Of a DNA stretch of 64,000 nucleotides, positions 10,187 to 21,064 are shown one piece after another (positions within the stretch are counted from its first letter, which is position 1; every line of letters begins with the position of its first letter). The translations under genes and the position numbers were made by a program. The DNA lies in the NCBI GenBank assembly GCA_946894095.1, contig OX335652.1:12485001-12549000 (forward strand), read 5' to 3'. Origin of the DNA: Incurvaria masculella. Lineage: Eukaryota; Arthropoda; Insecta; Lepidoptera; Incurvariidae. The notes beneath the pieces were generated by a model. That model saw nothing but the letters and a program-made list of their open reading frames with translations, was not told the DNA's origin and did not search any database.

Positions 10187-12612
10187 AACCCAAGGCATAA
10201 TTATAAGGAAACATTATTTTTTATTTAGTTTGGTTATACACAGTGATTTTGTAAATACAAGCAGTTGAAATTGCACGTAATTTTGAACGTGCGCATGAGT
10301 TGGGAATAGCACGGTGACGTCATTCTGAAAGTCAGTGATCCCGCAAGCCAGCCCGCAGTGCAAGCACGGAAATTTTGCAACTTGCAGCTGCGATTGCAAT
10401 TAGAATACAAACTGTCAGTTTTACGAATTTTTTGTACATTTTGAGCTGTGGAATCGCAGTTTAAGTGAGTAAAAAGGAGTGATTCCGAGCGTTTCTGAAC
10501 CGTTCTTGGTCAGCGAAAACGGCTGAGGAGGTAGGTACATGGAACTGGGAACTGTAGTCATGAGATGTTCACCTGTGAGTCCTCGGTGAGTCATAACGCT
10601 TTCGAAGTTATGAAATGACAGCCATTATTCACCCTAGTATTGTCTCGTTCTAATTATTCTAATTTTCGCTTTCCTGAGTAGATATGCTGTCATTCTGTTG
10701 GCAAAAACGCTATTTATTGCTCCTTGCACAGAATGGCTCGGAGCACTTTGCCCGAACGCAGCCACAGTTCCGGACACATGTAATCATTGGTTATTCTGTG
10801 ACGCGACAGACAACGTAGGAGAACTAATTCCGCTAGAATGAAGAACATATTTGAATCCATATTTAGTTACATACAAGATCCAATAGAAAACATGTACCTA
10901 CACTTCATATTACGAATGAAAAGGCTGTATAGCGAGAGGTTTTGCCTTTCCGTATGGATAAAAGTTACATAAAAAACCAAGATAATGACAGCCGTCTGAA
11001 CTGACAGCTCACAGCTCTTTTTCATGTTTTTTTACACAAATAATTTGTTTGTTGTTGTTGGTCTTTTGTGGATCGGAGACGACGATGCAGCTATTCTGGA
11101 TCATATGGTCGTGCTATGCTAACCCTTGTTGCCCGAGCTTCTCGGCAGGTAACAAGCTTAAGTGATCGCTGACCTGGCGGCGGAGATGCCAGGCAGGCGC
11201 TGCGCTCTAAAACATCACATTACAGTCCTAGGTCCCTAGTCCTATCATTACATTACTAGGGACTGAGAGCTCTCGTGACGGCGGACGTCCTCCAGTAAAG
11301 TGTCGGCGCGCGAGCTTCACTGAAGGCCAACGCGAACTCTTCCGCACCGAGGCTGCTCCAACACGAAAGATATTTGTTACGGCTGCTTATTGATACTCGA
11401 CCAACTTTTGAAGATTGCTGGATGGATAGAACAAAATATGGATCTGCTAAGAGCTTAACATTGAAATATTGTTGTTTTTATTATTCATATTAGTTATTTT
11501 TCATATTAATCCATCATATTTATGGATTTGTGTGTTTATCCACTAGTTAAATTGTTGCCAAATGGCAAGCATAAACCCTGCATTGTAATGTAACATTTAC
11601 ATGTTTCGATGTGATGTAATGATTGTACACCATAGCAATAACCGGCTCCGGCGGGACCATATCGAAAAGTTTTTATTATGAAAAGTATTAAGCCTATGTC
11701 ACTATTCAGCCTATCAACAATCTTTACAAAAAATCACTGTTCCTTTGATACATTGCTACTCTAAAGAGTGACAAACCAGCAAACAAGGTGTGTTTGCTGT
11801 AATTGATAATATTAGTAGGATTAATCTGATATCTCTAATGTAGTATACATAATAATTTTCCAGCACTAATGACTTCAATGTGGTTGAAAAGTAGAAATTT
11901 AAATAGTATCATGTTTCTTCTAGTTGAAACCTGGAAATGCAACAAAATTAAAGTGGCTCATTGTACTAGTTCTCCGTTCTTAAGAAATAGCTGGGTATCG
12001 GGGATAGTTTTAGTGGACCTTAAGTAATATTTTGAAGTGGATGAGCTGTGTATTTTTTTTTTGTAATTGAATTTGTGCTACCACGTTATAAAGGCCGCTA
12101 ACTCTATGGAACAAACTGCTTTTAAACCACTCTTATTTATAACAATTCGAGGTTTCGGGCTCGCTCGGATCAGTTTTGTTCAATCACCCTTGCGGAGCCT
12201 GGTTCAATGTTACCCTGACCCCCGATTAATGCGTTGCATTTTTCTTCTTATCAGATTGGTATTTCCAAGAATAGCGCATTTAAAAAATAAACTCTTTAGA
12301 TTTATTATATCATTAGTACATATATATATTTCAGTGCATCGATAATAAATAATAAAAGCAAAATATCATTGTTTTATTTCAATGCTTACAATGTTTATTG
12401 CAATAAACACATGCTTTTTACAACCTGTTTATAGTTGGCTGCAAACCTTTCAGAGCTGCTAGAGGTTTGCATTCGAACATATTTTAAAATGGTTATTTTC
12501 ACTGAAAAAATGTCCAGGAAAGTATAGAAAGGAGAAGGAACAGCGGAGGGATTAAACCGTACGTCAAGTTACTCAGATTTTCCTTTGTACATGTGTTACA
12601 TTTATTTTTTTA
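10187..12612. other. Non-coding stretch, nothing recognised
   Basis: No ORF with a recognisable domain. A GC-richer patch at 11160-11350 contains only a short palindromic run around 'cctagtcctatcattacattactaggg'. Confidence 0.45.
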
Positions 12613-13005
12613 ACCTGACATGGATGGCTAATACCACAAAACTACCGTTATGATATTGGCCCAATATACCACATTCCCCAAGGAATTAGGTGCCATGCCA
12701 GGACCTTCCCTTTAAGAGCACGGCTACATTGGACTGGTTGGAGAACACAGTAAATTTTTCATTGCCGCTTCAATCATCTTTTCATCAAATGCGATGGTAC
12801 CAAGCCGGGCGGGCTTAAACCCAACCACCTAGTAGGGGAAGGGGACTTACAGTTTTACACGGGTTCCGAACCATGGAACAGCTCGAATTCGTGACGAAAT
12901 GCATTTATCCAACTCAGAATGAGAAATAAAGTGGGGCATGCTAGGATTTGAACCCAGACCTTTGGTTTGCTAGGCAAGTCCCGCGCCACTAGGCTACGAG
13001 CCGCT
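12613..13005 (-). mobile_element. tRNA-derived SINE, near full length
   Basis: Read on the minus strand it starts 'agcggctcgtagcctagtgg' (A-box-like) and has 'ggtctgggttcaaatcc' (B-box-like), as expected for an RNA polymerase III promoter inherited from a tRNA, then the unrelated body. Family members: 51014-51411, 52726-53097, 45896-46250 and fragments. Confidence 0.8.
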
Positions 13006-13456
13006 CATTCTTATGTAATTCGAATGCTCAGTTAGGAGTAAATCACGGCCTCGTCCTTTTTACATGGTGTATTATTAGGTATACCTAAGTACATTTAACC
13101 ACTCTCATAACTAATTTAGTTCGTCAAATCATGGAGACAAGTGTTTCGTGAATGCTGGCATCCCAACTTTTTTGGTAGAATCTGTAACAACCATATTAAT
13201 ACTCATGTTAATACCATAGAATAAGTTAATGTTAATACAGTGCATGGATGGCTCCATTATCCTTCATTAGATACCTAATTCAGTAAGTATTAATCTGAGC
13301 GGGATAGACCTCACCACAAAAACACCTTGAATGAATTAGTTTGTACCAAAAATCACATTTCTATTAAACTAGAATATTAATCCAATTAATCCAGGTGCAC
13401 AGCCTAGGCCTTTAACCCATGCTCAGGCGCTATGGGGTGCTTTTCATGGTTTAATG

Positions 13457-13733
13457 CAGTTCTTAACCTGGGGTCCATGGATCCCTTGGGGGTCCGTGGC
13501 ATCACTGCTGGAGGTCTGTGGCATCTGAGCTGAGGGTGCATGTTTCATATGATGAAAATAAATACTGGTGTGATCAAAATTTTTTTTACGTATATTTCCT
13601 TTTTCAATGTTAATAAATAAAACATTTTTTTTTTCAAAATGCCTTGTTTTCTTTACCTTTGAGTGAGTTGGAAGGGGTTCGTAACAATTTTTTAATTCCG
13701 CAAGGGGTCCATGACTACAAAAAGGTTAAGAAC
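13457..13733. mobile_element. hAT-like non-autonomous element
   Basis: It starts CAGTTCTTAACCTGGGGTCC and ends 'ggggtccatgac...aaaggttaagaac'. These are inverted and match the typical ends of hAT-type MITEs. An 8-bp target duplication is not clear. Confidence 0.6.
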
Positions 13734-13735
13734 AT

Positions 13736-15985
13736 TATTATTATTATTATGGCATTGTTCAGACAATGCGGTCACACTCGGTTCTGATGGTGCACAGCCC
13801 AAATATCAGAAAGGATAGAGAGAAATGGTTAACATCACTGACGTTGCACAATTACCAAAACTTCTAATAGCTGTTATCAGGCAAAGAAAGAAAAAACCAA
13901 AATATATGTTACCGACAATGTGTATCTGGTATTTTATAGAATACCTAAGCATTATATACAATGCCTAAAACATTCAGGTAATGTTTGAAATAACACATTA
14001 CCTAGGCATGATATACAATACCAAATGCACGCCAGGAAATGTGTATATTAGATGAGGGCAAGGAAGGTAATAACTTGCGGGGCGGGGCAGTGAACGCGTT
14101 GGTAGTTACCTAAACAAAACGAATTTATAGGTAGATAGCTAGCATTTTTGTTTTAAGTTAGGTTAGATACTTTACTAATTTATAACATCTAAGGGAGTCT
14201 GAGGTTGTTGCCTGACACCGTATTGCATGCATTGGCGGTGGTTCCATAGGTATTCTATACAATCCCTAGGCTTTTTGCACAATACCTAGGTAAAGTATGG
14301 GTGTTAATGGAGGGATGGTCCAAACGTTCTTTATTTATTTCATTAACTAGATATTGTATAGAAATCCTGGCAGGAGTATACACATTGCCTTACAACATAT
14401 ACACAAAGTTCTACATTTGTAAGCAATTTGATGTTGGATTCCAAGCTTGAGCATGGGTTTAGCAGAAAAGATTCATTGTGAACCGATTTTTTGGTAAGCG
14501 AAATCGAACCAGGAAGGTGCACAGAACTGTCATTAGCCAAAATACAATTTATTGCTCTTTGCTACCTTCGTGCTTACCAAGCAGGCAGCCCAAACACTAG
14601 CTAAATATCAGTTTTCCTTGAGCTGGCCGATATGGAAATAAAAATTGCTGTGCTCATATTTAACTTTACATTAAATAGGGTTTCCTAGTAATCACCTTCC
14701 TAGCGACTAACTGGATGGACAGTGAGAGGGTGATTAGTTCATTTCGGAATTTTGAATGATGAAAACTGAAATGCGGGCCTGACATGAAACTGTTAGGTTA
14801 TGTTTCATTTACAGAGAATGCGTCTTCTATAAATAAGACTATTCAAGGCAATATTTTTAAATGGCTATGAAACCAACACATTTGACTTTAAGTATGGAGA
14901 AAGTAAGCGTAAAGAAAAACATTTAATATAGAGTTTAATGTGGGATCTGAACCATGAACGATGAATACCGTAAGCATAAATGCGGGTCCACGGTATTATT
15001 TTTATGTGGCGGAACCCACACAGTACCATTATTTTATTTGTTCCCGCTCCTGCGTGATGAGTGGGACGGAGTTTTTATTTGTATTTTAAGTACCAATCTA
15101 CACGTAAAACTGTTTTATATTCCGGGCAGTTATTAAATTAAATCAAGTCTTTGGTAACAATGAACTAGAAAGTAGGTTTTCAAATGCCTAGCAGTTGGTG
15201 TTCAGACCAGTGAGTGGGTATGTAGTCAAACTGCTAGGCACTTGAGATCACCTGAGGTTTGAAATACAGCAATGCTAAAATGATTTCCGGGTTTGAGATC
15301 AATAAGTTTCAATGTTTCACACTCAATCTGAAGCTACGATAAGAACGTAACTATAGGTATTTATAATAAATAAAACTCATACCTTTTTGCTTTGGAGATG
15401 TTATCGCTTTTAGTTAAACCTGAAGCCCTGAGGAAAATAATTGTAGAGGAGCACAGCATACCCTTGAAAATGCTGTGAAACAGCAGCGTTCAGAGTGGGC
15501 AGCCTACCTTTAATACGCGGATTATGTCCGTATACTATCGCATTTTTTATGGTTAGTCCGGTGATAGGACGCGTATTCAAGTTTAACCGTTCACTCATGA
15601 CTGATAAAGAAAAAAGGATTGCTAACAGGGATATTTCCGACGTTTTCTAAATAATGCACTTGACAAACAATCTCAAGATGTAAACAACAACCGCTAAGTT
15701 CTTTATATTCTTTGATGGTTGCTTTGTTTCGGCTGTCAAATGAAGGGCATTCAAAACGTGTCAATAATTATGCAACATTGAATAAGATCGTCGCAGCAAT
15801 TTCGGTCTTGTTACTATGCTTAATAAGGAACTCTTTCACTTATGGTTTCATTCATACCACTATGGGCTATTCGCACAATACTCTGACAGAATAATATCGC
15901 GCTCACAAAATTGAGACGGTCGAAAAGTCGCGTGCGAGTATAATCTTTAAATCTATATGAATAAGGGCGCTTATCGTATGAAATA
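13736..15985. other. Non-coding stretch with degenerate repeats
   Basis: Between 13920 and 14295 the phrase 'tatacaatacctagg' and its inverse recur several times, suggesting an old palindromic repeat. 15486-15600 carries a repeat end shared with 9907-9948. No gene-like ORF. Confidence 0.4.
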
Positions 15986-15991
15986 TTTTTG

Positions 15992-16215
15992 CATTATATG
16001 ATATGCATGGTTTTCTTTTTTTGTTAAATAAAGATCATAACATTATACGTTGTGACTATTATACGTTATGCATGGAGAAATAAGTAATTTAATTTTTTGG
16101 ACTTCTTCATGCACTACGTATAAGATTATACGTTCTGCCGATTATACGTTGTGCATGGTTTTAAAATTTTGTTAAAATATGACATTATACGATCTGCATA
16201 TTATACGTTATGCCG
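15992..16215 (+). repeat. Tandem array of paired ATTATACG motifs
   Basis: ATTATACG occurs at 16042, 16058, 16125, 16141, 16184 and 16200: three pairs, each pair exactly 16 bases apart. Each second member is followed by GT(T/A)-TGC, and 'gcatgg' follows two of the pairs and a decayed copy at 15992. The spacers are AT-rich. Confidence 0.75.
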
Positions 16216-16383
16216 TTCCCCCCTCCTGGGTGGTGTTCAAAGTCATTATTAATGTGCTTTATTTGGTCTTTCTTTTCGCTTCTACGATTATACTCTGATA
16301 TTACATTCCATTCAAAGTTTCATTTGTTTATTCTAGTTTTCTCTTCTTGACTTACTTGGCTTAGAATTTTACCGTTTACCATT

Positions 16384-16740
16384 TAATAATAATAATAATA
16401 ATAATAAATTCTTTTATTTCAGATCCACGATCCATATAAATTACAGTAAATTAAATAAAAGTCATATGCAGCAAACATTCAGGAGGTGCGTCAAGTGTTA
16501 CCGGAAGATATTTTACGACTCCAGCTAGTATAAAAAGTACAAGTCATATCCGTGGCTACACCGGCGACTAGAGAGTTTCGTGATTTCAATATCCTTGCAC
16601 TGAAACTCCCAATCGACTTACGGTGTAGCGCATAGAAATCGTCCACTCTGTGCTCCGCAAACATACCTGAGGCGCTGCACCAGGGAGGCAGACGCAGCAG
16701 TGCTCGGAAGGCGTTGTTAACTTGTTGTATAAACGTTTAA
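16384..16740. repeat. TAA microsatellite and adjoining unclassified sequence
   Basis: (TAA)n at 16387-16410 directly abuts a mixed-composition segment. In orientation this resembles the tail of a reverse-strand non-LTR element, but no reverse transcriptase can be read. Confidence 0.3.
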
Positions 16741-17344
16741 TAAAAATAGTGATTTGTTGCTCAGGCGCGTGTTTGGTAAGATTAGCGAATATTAAGAAAA
16801 ATCGTTTTTATCAGACATTTGCGTGATTGAATATTGATTTTGTTTAGTATCAGTTTATCGGTGATTTATGGTGATAGAGTTAATAGAAAATGAGCCTGAC
16901 CGAAATTGATGACCTAGTCTACAGAGGAGTTCTTACTGGTTACCCGCTGCTATCTCCTACCTGAATTCCGGACAGAGATAGAATAAATTTAATTAACTCA
17001 TTATTGCCGAGCAGACAGCGGTGAGCGTTGCCAGGAGCAAAGGGGTCGCCTCAACAAGTGACGAGTCTCAAGGATGTGCCAACTTCCGGGCGCGAGAGTG
17101 TATTTTAACATTCATGCTTTCAATATCTTGCTGGTGTTCTGCAGGCGAGTAGTGAGAAGCTTTCGTATTTAGAGAGCACCTGTCAGAACTTAGTACGAGA
17201 TTAGCACCGGACTAACCATACTAAAACCGGTTTAGTCCGGCGGACTACAGTTAGTCCGCCCACTCTGAATACAACTGTAGGTGTTTTACTTCTAAAATTA
17301 CTTACCACGATGTTCTACCGGTCAAAAAATTTAATGAAACGTCG

Positions 17345-17560
17345 TGCCCGGGCGGTCTAGAAGAATGTGCCGCGACCAAATCGATGTATTACTTCGTAAA
17401 AGTCAGATACGTAGCACCCGTAATCGTAGAGAATGTATGAAAATATGTATGTCTGTAGATTAACAAAAGAGGTGTGCTGTAATCGTACCGCATTGCGCTC
17501 TATCATCTCTGTCTGGCGAGCAGCGTGAATGTATTTATTTATGTATGTATGTATGTAAAA
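17345..17560 (+). pseudogene. Non-LTR retrotransposon 3' end, C-terminus of ORF
   Basis: Bases 17349-17460 read as 'CRDQIDVLLRKSQIRSTRNR', the usual C-terminal stretch of insect non-LTR reverse-transcriptase proteins. It is followed by 'gtgtgctgtaatcgtaccg' and a TATG-rich tail to 17560. The same 3' end recurs at 47775-47915 and, inverted, at 35860-36200. 5'-truncated relic. Confidence 0.65.
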
Positions 17561-18219
17561 AAGTTAATTAGCGGAATTGTATGACCAAGCGTTCAAAGAT
17601 TTTATGGTTTTCAATTGCGGGAATTAAGCAGGTTAGGCCCTAGGACTAAACAGCGAACAATAAATCCAGCGATCTTGAGCAAGGCGCAAAAACGTTCATT
17701 TATGTATCAGATTACATTATTTTCATAAAGTAAATTCTGCTCACAAGACATTTAATCTCAGCAACTTAGCAGAACGATTTCATATTACAGCTTTTTACTG
17801 TGAAGAGAGTAAAATTATATTGTCTTTCCTAAAGATATTTATACGATTGTTTGAAGACACGCAAAATGCGGTGTCAATTGGCAAAAACATGATACTTAAA
17901 GATTGTGGATTCAGAACTTAAAATAATTAATTGAGTAATAAAAATACAATATACTATTTTTCTTCTTGTTGTCTTCACTAATCTTTTTGGATATACAGCT
18001 TTGGAACCTTTCGTGATGCAGTAAATACCAAAGACACGTCGGATTACGAACTCTTGGGATACCAATATGTATAATATTACTTCTGCCTCACCACTCATTC
18101 AAAACATGACAATATAGTACCATGAAACATCAATACTTACACATCATAATTTTTAAAAAAAATTAATTATGTATAGTATCGATTCTATCTGCTATGTTTT
18201 AGTTTGTTTTTTTACTTTT
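17561..18219. other. AT-rich non-coding stretch
   Basis: A 74-codon ORF on the minus strand (17874-18098) has no recognisable domain. Nothing else seen. Confidence 0.4.
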
Positions 18220-18530
18220 TAGGGTTCCGTAACCGAAGGATGAAAACGGAACCCTATTACTAAACCTCCGCTGTCCGTCCGTCCGTCCGTTCGTCCGTCC
18301 GTCCGTCCGTCCGTCCGTCCGTCACAGGTATGTATCTCGTTAACTGTAATAGGTAGGTAGCTGAAATTTTCACGGAGTGTGTATTTATTTTGCCGCTCTA
18401 ACAACAAATGGGTAAAATATAAAAATTTAATAGGTGTCTCATACTAAAAACGTGATTTTTTTGTGTCAAATCTTGTACGATGGTACGGAACCCTTCGTGT
18501 GCGAGTCCGACTCGCACTTGGCCGTTTTTT
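18220..18530 (-). repeat. GACG-microsatellite repeat, copy 3
   Basis: Full-length reverse copy with a long (CCGT)n run at 18271-18323. It is followed head-to-tail by copy 4 after two bases. Confidence 0.87.
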
Positions 18531-18532
18531 AT

Positions 18533-18703
18533 TAGGGTTCCGTACCCAAAGGGTGAAAACGAAACCCTATTACTAAGAAAGAAGAAAGAAAGACAAAAAA
18601 AATTAAAAGGGGGCCCCATACAAAAAACTTTTTTTGGGTTAAATCTTGTACGATGGTACGGAACCCTTCGTGCGCGAGACCGACTCGCACTTGGCCGGTT
18701 TTT
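18533..18703 (-). repeat. GACG-microsatellite repeat, copy 4, internally deleted
   Basis: It has both ends ('tagggttccgtacccaaagggtg' and 'cgcacttggccggttttt') but lacks the microsatellite and the CAGCTG block, replaced by an AAAG-rich stretch. It stands in tandem with copy 3. Confidence 0.8.
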
Positions 18704-20045
18704 ATTACTTAAAATTTTCTTGGGGCCAAATTTTGTTGCTACCTCTAACTGCCTGCTGACTCCACGAAGATTTCATTCCGGGCAGGTGACGAAAGATCTC
18801 GGAAGATACCGGAAGAGCAACGATGCCTTGGCAGCCATTTAAATAAATGTTATGATCACGTGATAGGAATACATCGCGAACATTTTGACTTTTTTGTGGT
18901 ACGTTACGGAGGACCGCAGAGAATAATGAAAACGCGAGTATTTATATTATTTACTGGGTGGAAATGTGTTTTTAATATTTCTTACAACAGGTGGTTTAGT
19001 TAAATGTTCCTGTCACGGGAATGACATATCTTATTCAAACAAAATGTAATTCAATTAAACCTGTTTCCATTTCTATCACCATACATTTTTTCACAATTTT
19101 CAGTCAAATCTTTTTATACATAAGCGAAATCCACTCACTTACCCATCACGACGTCTCCGAAACAACTGAACCTAGAGTATTGAAATTTTCAGATTTCCTT
19201 ATGTGACAAAAACGCTCAATAAGAAAGGATTTTTTTTTAAATCTATCTTTCGTAGAGAGTAATATATATTAGGTAAAGACGATTAAGCGCAATTGTTCGA
19301 TCACCGCATTCTTCCTCCGCTTTTGTCTGGTAAGTACGACCAACAGCTTCCAAAAACTATGCTTTACGTCTAACCATCGGTCGAACCGTATAATGTTAAT
19401 AGTATTTACCCACTCCGTCGATCTCTTGGCTCGACCCTTGACTCCACCCAGTCCCCCCCCCCCCCCAATCCTCCGCACAGCCAGAGTCTAGGAGGCCTCG
19501 GAGGGTCCTTCCGGAACCCTTCCGTACTTTAGGGGTCAAAGCCGCAACTTTGGCCCGGAACCTAGACAGCGGTACTGGTGCTCGAAACTTTGAATTTGTA
19601 TTATATTGAAAGAGCCGTTTTTCGAACAGAAACTTTTTGCGATAGTTTCTTTTGTTCCCAACTTTAAATTTGTTTTCTAGTAAAGGACGGGTTGGCAATG
19701 GCTGAAAAGTATTTTTAAACATCGTGCAATGGTTTTGAGTTTTCTGTGATGTTACGCATTCGCTGGTCCGATGCTTATGATGCTCCGATTAAATTCAATG
19801 ATGTAGCATTTATTGCATCTTAAGTATTTGAATACCCACTATCCTCAATTTGGGAAAACTCCCGTAGCAAACATATAAAAACATTTTTATTTACATAATT
19901 GATTCGGGGATATCAAGCGACCTGGTGACGAGATCTGGTCTCTAACATTTGAGTAAAATGTGACCTGGGGCCGCAGAACAAGAACTTCGAGTCCTCTCAA
20001 CTCGCAGTTCTTGTTTGTGCTCACTTTGATAGATATGGCAATAAT
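18704..20045. other. Non-coding stretch with a poly-C run
   Basis: A C14 run lies at 19453-19466. ORFs of 69 and 108 codons overlap it on the minus strand without recognisable domains. Nothing else identified. Confidence 0.4.
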
Positions 20046-20296
20046 AAAAACTGGCCAAGAACCAGTTGGACCTGCACGCGAAGGGTTCCGTACCATCGTA
20101 CCAGATTCAACACCAAAAAAAATTTTTGTATGCTCCCCTTATATATATATTGTTTACGTATTTTTGTTATAGCGGCAAAATAAATACACACTCTGTGAAA
20201 ATCTCAGCTGCCCACTTATTACGGTTCATGGCAGACGGATGGACGGACAGCGGAGGTTTAGTAATAGGGCACCCTATGGGTACGGAACCCTAAAAC
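20046..20296 (+). repeat. GACG-microsatellite repeat, copy 5
   Basis: Diverged 5' end ('actggccaagaaccagttgg'), short GACG run and intact 3' end ('gggtacggaaccct'). Confidence 0.8.
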
Positions 20297-21030
20297 GTTC
20301 GCTCGTCCGTTTTACTAGAACTCGAAATTGCGAGTAAAACAGCCCGGCACACACGCTGGAATCACGAGTCAACCTGAAATGAGCTCAAAACCATACGCAA
20401 AATACCTCGGAAGGCTACATAGTTAAAGAATTCGTCTCGAGGGTAGAATTTACCAATAGCATTATAATTTCATCAACATCTACGGCCCAATCAGAACTAT
20501 TTGCCCGACCGGCCTGAGGCGGCGTTCCGTCCAGCGGTAATAAATTTTAATAGGGTCCATCTCAAAGCAAATCCTTTGGGAGCTCTTAACGAGGCGTCCT
20601 TTGCTAGGAATACCGACTCACAATAAAGCTGCGGTGGATTTTAGAAAGTGTCGGTTGATTTTTTAATCATTCAGACATTTCATCGGTTATCCCTCGACGA
20701 GAGCCTGTTGATTTTGCCAAAAAGAAAACAGTTATACATTCGGCGTAGCCTAATATTATGGTTATTTTAAAAATAAACATGACGATTGGACTGTTAACGC
20801 GATAATGAACTTTATTGAATAAGTATTAAAATTGGTAGAATGTTTTTATCTTCATATAAATAAATCATATTTAGGAAATAACTGATAAAATAATAAATCC
20901 TAAATTAATATCATGAGGGGTGCCATTTTTTAATCCCGGGCTCAAGTTCGGTCGCAGGGTTGTAGAAACGTTTGTTTCGACCTTGTTTAGTCAAAGACAC
21001 TTTTAGGTACACAACATTGGCGGCGAGCTT
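20297..21030. other. Non-coding stretch, nothing recognised
   Basis: Mixed composition, no domain-bearing ORF, no recognised repeat. Confidence 0.4.
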
Positions 21031-21064
21031 AGACATAAGACATAAGACATAAGACATAAGACAT
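21031..21064 (-). repeat. AGACATA 7-bp tandem repeat, tail of a reverse-strand retroelement
   Basis: Nearly five copies of AGACATA lead into 'ttttatttgccacaacacata'. This resembles the simple-repeat tail and 3' untranslated end of an insect non-LTR element on the minus strand. No ORF remains. Confidence 0.5.

Noticed and set aside
13005..13020. Functional tRNA gene at the SINE heads (12960-13005, 51365-51411, 52726-52800)
   Set aside because: The A and B boxes are present, but the sequence continues into the shared SINE body and the cloverleaf arms do not pair well.
16042..16207. CRISPR-like array
   Set aside because: Repeats are only 8 bases, spacing within pairs is constant and spacers are AT-rich and partly repeated; the setting is an animal genome.
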